Shown piece by piece: positions 20,792 through 30,306 of a stretch of DNA of 43,615 nt (the stretch's first letter is position 1; each line of letters starts with the position of its first letter). This DNA is from Alteromonadaceae bacterium (GTDB taxonomy: Bacteria; Pseudomonadota; Gammaproteobacteria; Enterobacterales; Alteromonadaceae). The notes below the pieces were generated by a model, which made no database searches, was not told where the DNA came from, and saw nothing but the letters and a program-made list of their open reading frames with translations. The translations under genes were made by a program, and so were the position numbers. The DNA is taken from positions 1-43,615 of the forward strand of contig JABSOJ010000013.1 of the NCBI GenBank assembly GCA_013216005.1, in the 5' to 3' direction.

Positions 20792-20860
20792 CCATATAGG
20801 CTAAATTAGGGTTACAGTTCAACAATGTTTTATGTTAATTTACATGAGTTCAAACCTACA
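20784..20860 (-). repeat. Copy 2 of the 77-nt inverted repeat, overlapping the stop codon of the preceding glycosyltransferase
   Basis: GGCACTGACCATATAGGCTAAATTAGGGTTACAGTTCAACAATGTTTTATGTTAATTTACATGAGTTCAAACCTACA versus the reverse complement of 1-77; three mismatches. Confidence 0.95.
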
Positions 20861-20963
20861 CAGGCTATGGACTGTATCAACTTAAACATGATAATACACA
20901 AATATGAACTGTTACCCGGTTTGATTGGTGCCGAAAAACTAATAAAATATAGGAATCAAGTAA

Positions 20964-21989
20964 ATGATCGTACGCTCAAAAGCTCCACTTAGAATTGGTT
21001 TAGCTGGTGGAGGCACTGACGTTTCACCATACAGTGATGTTTATGGCGGCTGTATTTTAAATGCCACGATAAATATGTTTGCTTATGCCACTATTGAAAC
21101 CAGAAGTGACGGAAAATTAAATTTTGAAGCCTCTGATATTGAGAAATCATTTTCTGCAGAAGCGTCTGCCAGTATAGAACTTGCGGGTGAATTGTTATTG
21201 CATAAAGCTATTTATAATCGTGTAGTACGTGATTTTAATAACAACCAACCTTTAGCTATAAATGTAATTACTTATTCTGACGCTCCTCCTGGTAGTGGTT
21301 TAGGTTCATCGTCAACCATGGTGGTAGCAATACTTGCCGCATACCGAGAATTACTTAAGTTACCTTTAGGTGAATATGATCTGGCGCATTTGGCGTTTGA
21401 AATTGAGCGTGAAGATTGTAATTTATCGGGAGGAAAGCAAGACCAATATGCAGCTACTTTTGGTGGCGTTAATTTTATGGAGTTCCACCAGGACAGGGTT
21501 CTAGTTAACCCACTTAGAATTCGCCCGGATATACTTAACGAACTTGAAAGTCAGATAATTTTGTATTTTACAGGAATATCAAGAGATTCAGGTAAAATTA
21601 TTGACGATCAAATAAAAGCAGCTTCAGATAAAGATGATAGTAAATCGCTGGAATCGTTACATTTGGTGAAACAACATGCTTTTTCAATGAAGGAATGTTT
21701 ACTGCGTAATGATATTAAAGGGATGTCTGATATCTTAAAGTCATCTTGGGATGCGAAAAAAGGTACATCAAGCTCAATCACTAATGCTCATGTTGAAGAG
21801 ATGTCAGAATTGGCCCTTGCCAATGGTGCTAAATCTCTTAAGTTGTCAGGTGCTGGAGGAGGAGGGTTTATGATGATTTTTGCTGAACCGACTAAAAAAT
21901 TAACCTTGATGAATTTACTTAATACGACTGACGGACAAGTGCATAAATTTCAATTAACTCAAACTGGGGTACAAGCATGGACAGTTTAA
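20964..21989 (+). CDS. hddA: GHMP kinase, probable D-glycero-alpha-D-manno-heptose 7-phosphate kinase
   Basis: RSKAPLRIGLAGGGTDVSPYSDVYGG and PPGSGLGSSSTMVVA; followed by GmhA- and HddC-like genes. Confidence 0.88.
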   Translation: MIVRSKAPLRIGLAGGGTDVSPYSDVYGGCILNATINMFAYATIETRSDGKLNFEASDIEKSFSAEASASIELAGELLLHKAIYNRVVRDFNNNQPLAINVITYSDAPPGSGLGSSSTMVVAILAAYRELLKLPLGEYDLAHLAFEIEREDCNLSGGKQDQYAATFGGVNFMEFHQDRVLVNPLRIRPDILNELESQIILYFTGISRDSGKIIDDQIKAASDKDDSKSLESLHLVKQHAFSMKECLLRNDIKGMSDILKSSWDAKKGTSSSITNAHVEEMSELALANGAKSLKLSGAGGGGFMMIFAEPTKKLTLMNLLNTTDGQVHKFQLTQTGVQAWTV

Positions 21990-22591
21990 ATTACATAAAA
22001 AGCCATATTGAAAAAACGATAGCGACGAAACAAGCCATTTTAGATGATGAAGGATTAATGAATCGCATTGTTGAGTCGGCTGAGCTATGTATTACGGCGT
22101 TAAGACAAGGTAATAAAGTTATTTTTGCGGGTAACGGCGGTAGTGCTGCGGATTCTCAGCATTTAGCTGCGGAGTTTGTCAGCAGGTTTAATTTCGATCG
22201 TCCGGGGTTAGCTTCTATTGCATTAACAACAGATACTTCTATGTTAACGGCCATTGGGAATGATTATGGTTTTTTGAAGCTCTTTGAACGTCAACTACAA
22301 GCGAATGGCCGTAAAGGCGACGTGTTTTTTGGTATCAGTACTTCCGGGAATTCTGCCAATATATTGGAAGCTGTTTATTTGGCAAAAGAAATGGGCATAA
22401 CTACGGTGGCTTTATGTGGTAATGCAGGTAAATTACCTGAAGTATGTGATTTAACCTTAAATGTTCCTTCTACCTGTACTCCTTATATTCAAGAGTCACA
22501 TATTTCTATTGGACATATTATTTGTGGAATTGTTGAAGAAACCATGTTTGCAGAATACAAACCAGAACACAAACCAGAAGAGCAAAAGTAA
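21977..22591 (+). CDS. gmhA: Phosphoheptose isomerase (SIS domain)
   Basis: FAGNGGSAADSQHLAAEFVSRF and ISTSGNSANILEA. Confidence 0.92.
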   Translation: MDSLNYIKSHIEKTIATKQAILDDEGLMNRIVESAELCITALRQGNKVIFAGNGGSAADSQHLAAEFVSRFNFDRPGLASIALTTDTSMLTAIGNDYGFLKLFERQLQANGRKGDVFFGISTSGNSANILEAVYLAKEMGITTVALCGNAGKLPEVCDLTLNVPSTCTPYIQESHISIGHIICGIVEETMFAEYKPEHKPEEQK

Positions 22592-23311
22592 ATGGAAGCT
22601 ATTTTACTCGCTGGAGGACTAGGAACCCGGCTTCACAAAGTTACCGGAGATTGTTATCCGAAATCTCTGGCAGAAGTTGATGGTCGTCCCTTTATACATT
22701 ACGTGGTGCAATATCTGGCGAGTATGGGAGTTAATCGGTTTATCTTTGCTGTCTCACATCATGCACAAATGATTGTTGATAGTATTCAAAATGAGTTTCC
22801 AGATTTAGATGTCGATTTTTCATTTGAAGATCAACCGCTAGGAACTGGTGGAGCAATAAAACAAGCGCTGAATCACGTAAAGGGAAAGCGTGTTTTAGTG
22901 GTTAATTCTGACTCTTTCATGGAATTTTCGCTGGCACAATTCATTGAATTTGCAGAAGATAAAGAATCAAACTTAAGTATTGTCTGTACTCAAGTTGAAG
23001 ATGTCAGTAGATTCGGCGCCGCAGATGTTTCAGAGCAAGGCCTGTTACTTAAGTTTTTTGAAAAAGGTCGTCAGGGCTCTGGTTACATTAATTCAGGGAT
23101 TTATTTAATTGACAAAAATCATCCAAAGCTTGCTTCATTAACGGGAAAATTCAGTTTTGAAAATGAGTTGCTTTCAAATAAAGAGGTTCCCGTATTCGCG
23201 ATCAAAAACAAAGGTTTGTTTTTTGATATAGGCACACCGGATGATTATGAAAGTGCTCAAATGTTACTAAATACGTATAACAATGCGGTTAGAAATGGAA
23301 AGGAATTGTAA
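22592..23311 (+). CDS. hddC: D-glycero-alpha-D-manno-heptose 1-phosphate guanylyltransferase-like nucleotidyltransferase
   Basis: MEAILLAGGLGTRLHKVTGDCYPKSLAEVDGRPF, QPLGTGGAIKQAL; context. Confidence 0.85.
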   Translation: MEAILLAGGLGTRLHKVTGDCYPKSLAEVDGRPFIHYVVQYLASMGVNRFIFAVSHHAQMIVDSIQNEFPDLDVDFSFEDQPLGTGGAIKQALNHVKGKRVLVVNSDSFMEFSLAQFIEFAEDKESNLSIVCTQVEDVSRFGAADVSEQGLLLKFFEKGRQGSGYINSGIYLIDKNHPKLASLTGKFSFENELLSNKEVPVFAIKNKGLFFDIGTPDDYESAQMLLNTYNNAVRNGKEL

Positions 23312-23316
23312 AGGTT

Positions 23317-24525
23317 ATGAAAATATTACACATATTTGATCATTCAATCCCATTACACAGTGGTTATACGTTTAGAAGTCGTTCTATTTTGATGTATCAG
23401 CACAAGTTAGGATTACAGACATCTCATATTACCAGTTCTAAGCAAGGGAAAGTCACTGCATCTTTAAAAGACTCTGCAGACGGTTTGGAATTTTATCGAA
23501 CACCTGAAGCTACTGGTTTCTTAGCTAGACTGCCAGTTATTGGACAATTAGTTACCATATACTCGCTTGCGAAGCGTCTTGAAGACGTCGTTTGGGAAGA
23601 ACAGCCAGATGTTTTACATGCTCACAGTCCGGCTTTAAATGGTGTTGCTGCTTTGATCGTCGGGAAAAAGTTAAAAATCCCTGTTGTGTACGAAGTCAGG
23701 GGGTTTTGGGAAGATGCGGCAGTAGATCATGGAACATGTAAAGAAGGTGATTTGAGATATAAACTTTCTAAAATGATGGAAACTTATGTTGTAAAAAAAT
23801 GCCAGGCTGTTACTGCTATTTGTGAAGGGATAAGACAAGATTTTGTTTCACGGGGGATCAAAAAAACCAAAATTACGCTTATCCCAAATGCAGTAAGTGT
23901 TGATTCTTTTCCTCAAATTACCGAACGATCTCCATCAATGCTTGAGAAATTAAAGATTGGTGATGCTTTTGTTATTGGTTTTGCTGGTTCATTTTATCAG
24001 TACGAAGGCATAGATATTCTAATTAAATCTCTTTCAATTCTTAAATTAAAGGGCTTGAATATTAAGGTTTTACTGGTCGGTGGTGGAGTTCAACAACAAA
24101 ATATTGAAAGTTTAATTAAGCAGTTAGATCTTCAAGATAATGTTATTTTAACCGGTAGGGTTCCTCACGAAGAGGTAAAAGATTACTACAGCGTTATGGA
24201 TGTTACTGTATTGCCTCGTAAGTCGATGAGATTAACAGAGTTGGTTACGCCACTAAAACCACTAGAAGCTATGGCTTTGGGTGTACCTGTTATAGCCTCT
24301 GATATTGGAGGCCATAAAGAAATAATAACAGATAATGAAACTGGCTTTTTGTTTAAAGCGGATGATGAAAAGGCATTGGCTGATGCAATTCAGTCAATAA
24401 TGGAGAATAGTGAAAAAGTTCCTGATGTCATTAAAAACGCAAGAAATTATGTCGAGGAAGTTCGTAACTGGGAAGTTTCAGTATCGAATTATCCTGCGGT
24501 ATATCAGTTTGCAAGGAAGATATAA
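23317..24525 (+). CDS. TIGR04063-type PEP-CTERM/XrtA glycosyltransferase
   Basis: MKILHIFDHSIPLHSGYTFRSRSIL, GT4 C-terminal motif PLKPLEAMALGVPVIASDIGGHKEII. Confidence 0.88.
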   Translation: MKILHIFDHSIPLHSGYTFRSRSILMYQHKLGLQTSHITSSKQGKVTASLKDSADGLEFYRTPEATGFLARLPVIGQLVTIYSLAKRLEDVVWEEQPDVLHAHSPALNGVAALIVGKKLKIPVVYEVRGFWEDAAVDHGTCKEGDLRYKLSKMMETYVVKKCQAVTAICEGIRQDFVSRGIKKTKITLIPNAVSVDSFPQITERSPSMLEKLKIGDAFVIGFAGSFYQYEGIDILIKSLSILKLKGLNIKVLLVGGGVQQQNIESLIKQLDLQDNVILTGRVPHEEVKDYYSVMDVTVLPRKSMRLTELVTPLKPLEAMALGVPVIASDIGGHKEIITDNETGFLFKADDEKALADAIQSIMENSEKVPDVIKNARNYVEEVRNWEVSVSNYPAVYQFARKI

Positions 24526-24569
24526 ATAGTGACATTTATTTTTTTACTTTGATTAGAGCACGCTGATCT

Positions 24570-25994
24570 ATGAAAATAACAGATATTCGTTTTATTACTT
24601 TATTATCAATATTAGTGAGCATTTGGGCATACGTATTTAGTGATGCTCTTTTGTCAATGGAGGGCATTTGGCGACGTTCTGACACTTTTGCACATGGCTA
24701 TTTTATTTTCCCTATTAGTGTTTGGTTGGTATGGAGAGGTAGACAGACTTTAATTGCTAATAGCACCTCATTTTCCTGGTTAGCGTTGTTAAGTTTATCT
24801 GGGGCGTTAGCTGTCTGGTTATTTTCTTATGCGGCTGATATCAATATATTAGGGCAATTATCTGCTGTAGTTGCGTTAATTTCTCTTCTTTGGTTAATGA
24901 TTGGGAATCGATTGGCTTGGCATTATAAATTTCAGTTAGTCTTTTTATTGTTTGCAGTACCAATGGGGGAAAATTTAATCCCGTGGTTACAAGATGTAAC
25001 TGCTTGGTTTACGGTTACATTTTTGAAGTTACATGGTATTCCCGTTTTTCGGGATGGCTTGTATATTCAAGTCCCCAGTGGAATGTTTGAAGTTGCTGTT
25101 GCCTGTTCAGGTATACGCTATTTAATTGCTTCACTAGCGGTTGGAACCTTATATGCGTATTTAACTTACCAAAAAGGGTATAAGCAAATCGCATTTATTA
25201 TTTTTGCTGGTATTATACCAATACTAGCTAACGGGATAAGAGCATATCTTATTGTTATTATTGCTCATTATTCTGATATGGAATATGCTACAGGGGCTGA
25301 TCACCTTATTTATGGTTGGGTGTTTTTTGGTTTGGTCATCATGTTTATGTTCTGGATTGGCGGAAAGTTTGCGGACCCTGAACCAGAGATGGATAAAGCA
25401 GTCATCTACCCTCAACCTGCTTCAATTAATTCAATTCGATACTTGTTGGTATTAATTCCGTTTTTTATTGTGGTTTTATTATCTCGTAGCATTCCTGTTA
25501 TTGAACCGCCAAGTAGTGTTCAAACTGCTTTGAAAGGACAAGAAGTTAGCCATTCTGATTGGGGGATCTCTTTTAGTGATAGTTTAAATCAATCTCATAT
25601 TTTATCTGAAGAAGGGCTTGAAATTTACAAAGCAGTTTATGCTAACAAACAGTCTAAAGGCGAGTTAATCTCTTCAATTAATTATTTGCATGAACATGAA
25701 AAATGGACGGTAATAAATCAAGAAACCTTTGAATTTAACAAGGGTAGTGTGAGCATGATTCAAATGCGGAATATCGTCGGTAAAACAAGAAGTTACATTT
25801 ATCAATATAGGGCGGGTAGTTATCGCTCATCGTCTAAAAATATTATTAAATTAGTACAAGCATGGAATAGTTTATCGAGACAATCCGACTATAGTGAGAT
25901 TGTTGCCATTTCAATAGAAAATAATGATAGCTTTGAAGTAAGCAAAAGAATTTTAAAGCAAGCTTTGCTCACCATGAATAAAATTGAACAATAA
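24570..25994 (+). CDS. xrtA: Exosortase A with fused EpsI-like C-terminal domain
   Basis: Catalytic-type Cys (VACSGIRYLIASL), Arg (NGIRAYLIV) and His (GADHLIYGWVFFG) in multi-TM region; C-terminal periplasmic EpsI-like domain. Confidence 0.93.
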   Translation: MKITDIRFITLLSILVSIWAYVFSDALLSMEGIWRRSDTFAHGYFIFPISVWLVWRGRQTLIANSTSFSWLALLSLSGALAVWLFSYAADINILGQLSAVVALISLLWLMIGNRLAWHYKFQLVFLLFAVPMGENLIPWLQDVTAWFTVTFLKLHGIPVFRDGLYIQVPSGMFEVAVACSGIRYLIASLAVGTLYAYLTYQKGYKQIAFIIFAGIIPILANGIRAYLIVIIAHYSDMEYATGADHLIYGWVFFGLVIMFMFWIGGKFADPEPEMDKAVIYPQPASINSIRYLLVLIPFFIVVLLSRSIPVIEPPSSVQTALKGQEVSHSDWGISFSDSLNQSHILSEEGLEIYKAVYANKQSKGELISSINYLHEHEKWTVINQETFEFNKGSVSMIQMRNIVGKTRSYIYQYRAGSYRSSSKNIIKLVQAWNSLSRQSDYSEIVAISIENNDSFEVSKRILKQALLTMNKIEQ

Positions 25995-25995
25995 T

Positions 25996-27147
25996 ATGAA
26001 TAAAGACGTTAAGGTTAAGCACATCGTTCATGTTGTTCATTGTTTTGCTACGGGTGGCTTGGAAAATGGTGTGGTAAATATTATTAATAAATTACCCAAA
26101 GAAGAATATAAGCACTCAATTATTTGTGTTACCAATTATGATCCTGTTTTTTTTGAAAGGATCACTACAGGTAATGTAAAAATATATAGTCTTGAAAAGC
26201 CCTCAGGAAAAGGCATTAAATGGTTATGGCAATGCTGGAAACTTTTAAAGCAACTTAAACCTGATATTTGTCATACCAGGAATTTAAGTGCTTTAGAAGC
26301 ACAAATAGCGGCTTCTTTTGCTGGCGTGCCCTACCGAATACACGGTGAACATGGTTGGGATGTATCGGATGTCGGCGGTACTAATTATAAATACCAACAA
26401 ATACGTAGGATATTTAAGCCTTTTATTCATCGGTATGTGGCACTTTCAAGTGAAGCTCAATGTTACTTAGGTGAAAAGATCAACGTAAATCCTAATAAAG
26501 TGATGCGTATTTGTAATGGAGTCGATATTGAGAAATTTAAACCTAAACCTAAAAGTGCCTTGTATGAACTTTCTGAAGGTAAAATCGCGCCGGAAGATAT
26601 TGTTTTTGGCACGGTAGGTCGATTAGCAAAAATCAAAAATCAAACGTTTCTGGTAAAGTCATTTATTGAGTTAGTGAAAGATAATCCAATATTAAAATCT
26701 AAATTGAAATTGATTATTGTTGGGGATGGTATTTTATTGCCGCGAATTCAAAACCTCATACAAGAAGCAAAAATTGAAAGGAATGTTTGGCTTGCCGGTA
26801 GAAGGGATGATATAGCAAAACTTATGAATTTAATTGATATATTTGTTTTGCCGTCATTAGCTGAAGGTATTTCAAATACCTTGTTGGAAGCGATGGCCTC
26901 AGGCTCTCCATTTATTGCCACCAATGTTGGCGGTAATGTTGATTTAGTCTGCCCGGAACATTCAAAGAGTCATTTAGTCGATGTAAATGACATAGAAGCA
27001 CTTAAGTGTGTTATGCAAAATTATGCTGATGGAAGTTTTGATCTTAATAAAGATAGTCAGCTTGTACGTACTTATTGTGTGCGAAATTTTAGTATTGAGG
27101 CCATGGTGAGTAAATATCACCAGCTATATCAATTAGAAAAGGTATAA
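25996..27147 (+). CDS. TIGR03088-type PEP-CTERM/XrtA glycosyltransferase
   Basis: HIVHVVHCFATGGLENGVVNIINKLP; GT4 motif PSLAEGISNTLLEAMASGSPFIATNVGGN. ATG at 25996 preferred to the upstream TTG. Confidence 0.9.
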   Translation: MNKDVKVKHIVHVVHCFATGGLENGVVNIINKLPKEEYKHSIICVTNYDPVFFERITTGNVKIYSLEKPSGKGIKWLWQCWKLLKQLKPDICHTRNLSALEAQIAASFAGVPYRIHGEHGWDVSDVGGTNYKYQQIRRIFKPFIHRYVALSSEAQCYLGEKINVNPNKVMRICNGVDIEKFKPKPKSALYELSEGKIAPEDIVFGTVGRLAKIKNQTFLVKSFIELVKDNPILKSKLKLIIVGDGILLPRIQNLIQEAKIERNVWLAGRRDDIAKLMNLIDIFVLPSLAEGISNTLLEAMASGSPFIATNVGGNVDLVCPEHSKSHLVDVNDIEALKCVMQNYADGSFDLNKDSQLVRTYCVRNFSIEAMVSKYHQLYQLEKV

Positions 27148-27159
27148 GGAACAAAAGTT

Positions 27160-29061
27160 ATGTGTGGTATCGCTGGGATTTTTCATTTGTCGGGTAAGCA
27201 TGATATTGATCCAAACATTATTTCAATAATGAATGATAAACAGTTACATCGGGGACCGGATGCTGGAGATTATTTTTTTGATCCCGGTGTGTCATTGGCC
27301 CATCGTCGTTTGTCCATTATCGATTTAGAGGGAAGTCCTCAACCTATGTTAAGCGCATGTCAGCGTGCGATAATTGTTTTTAATGGTGAAATATACAACT
27401 TTAAAGAGTTACATAAAGAACTGACAGCAAAAGGTTATGTATTTAAAACTCACGGGGATACTGAAACTATTTTAAATGCATATTTAGAATGGGGAGAAGA
27501 TTGTGTTCACCATTTACGGGGAATGTTCGCTTTTGTTGTTTGGGACCGTCAAAAAGAAACGTTGTTTATGGCACGGGATCGCCTTGGTATTAAGCCCTTC
27601 TTTTTTAGTTTACTTGAAGATGGACACTTTATTTTTGGTTCAGAACTGAAAGTATTAACAGCACACCCATTATTTGATAAAAGATTACGTGACACGACGG
27701 TTGAAGATTATTTTACTTTTGGCTATGTACCTGAACCCAATACAATATATCAAAATGCATTTAAATTACCGCCGGGTCACAGATTGTTGTTGAAGAAAGG
27801 CGATAAAGCTGTCCCTAATTCTCAGGAATACTGGGATATACCAACGGATATAAATGAGTCTTTAACTAAAGAAGAAGTGAATGAACAACTAGTTGAGCGA
27901 TTGAAGGAAGCTATCGAAATAAGAATGGTGGCGGATGTACCGTTAGGTTCATTTTTGTCGGGTGGTGTAGATTCAAGTGCCATTGTGGCATTAATGTCTC
28001 AATTACAATCGGATCCGGTTAATGCTTGTTCCATTGGTTTTGATGTAAAAGAGTTTAATGAAACAGACTTTGCCATAACGGTTGCAGAACGATATAAAGC
28101 AAATCATCGAATTGATATTGTTGGTCAGGATGATTTTGATTTAGTTGATAAGTTAGCTGCTTTATATGATGAACCATACGCCGATAGTTCAGCAATGCCG
28201 ACTTATCGCGTATGCGAACTTGCCAGAAAGCATGTAACAGTAGCATTGTCAGGAGACGGAGCTGATGAGTTATTTGCTGGTTATGGACGCTACCGTTGGC
28301 ATATGAATGAAGAAAAACTTCGTGGATCACTTCCTTTAAGTCTCCGTAAAGCTATTTTTAAGCCTCTCGGAGTGTTATACCCTAAACTTGATTGGGCGCC
28401 GAAACTTTTACGGGCGAAAACAACATTTCAATCATTAGCGATGAATACGGTCGAAGGTTATCACAACTCTATATCGATTTTACGTCAAGATGAACGTAAT
28501 AAACTCTTTTCGTCGTCGTATAAACAAAAATTAAATGGTTATACTTCTTTAGAAGTTTTTAAACAATATGAAAATAAGTTAGGTTCATTGGATTCGATGA
28601 AAATAGCTCAATATCTTGATTTGAAAACATATTTAGTTGGCGATATTTTGACAAAAGTTGATAGAGCGAGTATGGCACATAGCCTGGAGGTAAGAGTACC
28701 ATTCTTAGACCATAAATTTGTTGAATGGGGGTTTAGAGTTCCTTCGTCAATTAATTTAGTGAAAGGTGTTGGGAAAAAATCATTAAAAAGAGCATTGGAA
28801 CCTCACTTACCTCATGACGTTTTGTACCGTAAAAAAATGGGATTTTCGGTACCTTTGGCCGATTGGTTTAAAGGACCATTAAAAGATCGTTTGTATGATG
28901 GGTTATTGTCATCGAAAATGAAAAACAGTGGTTATTTCAATGAAAAACAATTGCAGAACTTAATTGAACAACACGTCAAAGGGGTACGCGATAATAGTGC
29001 GCCACTTTGGTCGCTTATGATGTTTGAATCATTTTTACGGCAAAACAATATAGGTGGATAA
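27160..29061 (+). CDS. XrtA/PEP-CTERM system amidotransferase (asparagine synthase-like)
   Basis: MCGIAGIF class II amidotransferase start; SGGVDSSAIVALMS PP-loop. Confidence 0.93.
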   Translation: MCGIAGIFHLSGKHDIDPNIISIMNDKQLHRGPDAGDYFFDPGVSLAHRRLSIIDLEGSPQPMLSACQRAIIVFNGEIYNFKELHKELTAKGYVFKTHGDTETILNAYLEWGEDCVHHLRGMFAFVVWDRQKETLFMARDRLGIKPFFFSLLEDGHFIFGSELKVLTAHPLFDKRLRDTTVEDYFTFGYVPEPNTIYQNAFKLPPGHRLLLKKGDKAVPNSQEYWDIPTDINESLTKEEVNEQLVERLKEAIEIRMVADVPLGSFLSGGVDSSAIVALMSQLQSDPVNACSIGFDVKEFNETDFAITVAERYKANHRIDIVGQDDFDLVDKLAALYDEPYADSSAMPTYRVCELARKHVTVALSGDGADELFAGYGRYRWHMNEEKLRGSLPLSLRKAIFKPLGVLYPKLDWAPKLLRAKTTFQSLAMNTVEGYHNSISILRQDERNKLFSSSYKQKLNGYTSLEVFKQYENKLGSLDSMKIAQYLDLKTYLVGDILTKVDRASMAHSLEVRVPFLDHKFVEWGFRVPSSINLVKGVGKKSLKRALEPHLPHDVLYRKKMGFSVPLADWFKGPLKDRLYDGLLSSKMKNSGYFNEKQLQNLIEQHVKGVRDNSAPLWSLMMFESFLRQNNIGG

Positions 29062-29064
29062 ATC

Positions 29065-29193
29065 ATGACAATTATGGGGTTGTTAACATCTTTATATTTG
29101 TTTGGCCATTGTGGATATAAATATAAACGAAATAAAATTAAAAACTTTTTTTCTTCGGTGAAAATATCTATTTTGAGTGGGTCTTGTGGGTAA
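29065..29193 (+). CDS. Possible 42-aa small protein
   Basis: ATG at 29065 preceded by AGGTGGATAAATC; MTIMGLLTSLYLFGHCGYKYKRNKIKNFFSSVKISILSGSCG; overlaps the next gene start. Confidence 0.35.
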   Translation: MTIMGLLTSLYLFGHCGYKYKRNKIKNFFSSVKISILSGSCG

Positions 29194-30292
29194 AATTAAA
29201 CACGTTACTATCGTTGGGCCATTACCACCTCCTGCGGGTGGTATGGCAAATCAGACCAGAAAATTAGCTGAATTTTTGCGTAGCGAACAAGTTGAAGTGA
29301 ATGTTATTCAGGTTAACTCTGCTTATTGGCCTAAATTCATTGGTGGTATACCTGTAATTCGGGCAATTTTCCGTCTTTTTCAGTATATATTTACATTGCT
29401 TCGACAGTTACCAAATACGGATTTAGTCCATGTTATGGCTAACTCCGGCTGGTCTTGGCATTTATTTGCTGTACCTGCTATTTGGATAGCCAGATTGTAC
29501 AGAAAACCTGTAGTTATTAACTATCGTGGCGGATATGCGCGGGACTTTTTTAATAAATCCTGGTTTTGGGTAAAGAAGAGTGTTGATAGAAGTAGTTCAG
29601 TTATTGTGCCATCAAGCTTCTTACAAGGTGTTTTTGCAGAGTTTAGTGTTAAAGCCGACATTGTTCCGAATGTTTTAGATGAAAATTTATTTCATTCTCT
29701 AAACCGTGCTGAAGCAGTTTATAGTCCGCATATTATTGTAACGAGGAATCTTGAACTTATTTATGATGTTGAGACGGCTATTTTAGCTTTTTGCAAAATA
29801 AAGGAAAAGTATGCAGAAGCGCGATTATCAATAGCAGGCACCGGACCTGAGTTAAATAATTTAAAGCAGTTGGTATTGAAATTAAAGTTAACAAATGATG
29901 TTTATTTTACTGGTCGGTTAGAACCTTCAGAAATGGCTGAACTTTATCGTTCAGCGGATATCATGATTAATACTAGTCGAGTCGATAATACACCTAATTC
30001 TATTATCGAATCACTTGCTTGCGGTACAGCGGTGATTTCTACAAATGTTGGCGGTATCCCCAATCTCGTCACACATGAATATGACGCTTTACTGGTTGAT
30101 CCAGGTGATTGTGAAGCGATAGCAAACTATGCAGCTGAGCTGCTTGATGATAAAGAAAAATATCATGGTATTGTAGAAAATGGCTTGAAAACTATCAGTC
30201 AATTTCATTGGCGCAATGTGTGGTCGAAATTGCAGCATGTTTATGTAAATGCAACTAAAAACGCAACTGTAAACGCAACTAAGAATAGTTAG
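29177..30292 (+). CDS. Glycosyltransferase family 4
   Basis: VGPLPPPAGGMANQTRKLAEFL and NTSRVDNTPNSIIESLACGTAVISTNVGG. Start may be GTG 29186. Confidence 0.88.
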   Translation: MGLVGKIKHVTIVGPLPPPAGGMANQTRKLAEFLRSEQVEVNVIQVNSAYWPKFIGGIPVIRAIFRLFQYIFTLLRQLPNTDLVHVMANSGWSWHLFAVPAIWIARLYRKPVVINYRGGYARDFFNKSWFWVKKSVDRSSSVIVPSSFLQGVFAEFSVKADIVPNVLDENLFHSLNRAEAVYSPHIIVTRNLELIYDVETAILAFCKIKEKYAEARLSIAGTGPELNNLKQLVLKLKLTNDVYFTGRLEPSEMAELYRSADIMINTSRVDNTPNSIIESLACGTAVISTNVGGIPNLVTHEYDALLVDPGDCEAIANYAAELLDDKEKYHGIVENGLKTISQFHWRNVWSKLQHVYVNATKNATVNATKNS

Positions 30293-30306
30293 AGGAAGAG
30301 TTCAGG

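Noticed and set aside
1-20860. Composite transposon bounded by the 77-nt inverted repeats
   Set aside because: No transposase or integrase within the segment, no target duplication seen, and the enclosed genes are the conserved XrtA core; only the repeat itself is claimed.
25984-25995. TTG start giving an MNNN extension for the glycosyltransferase after exosortase
   Set aside because: Overlaps the exosortase stop; ATG at 25996 gives a normal start.
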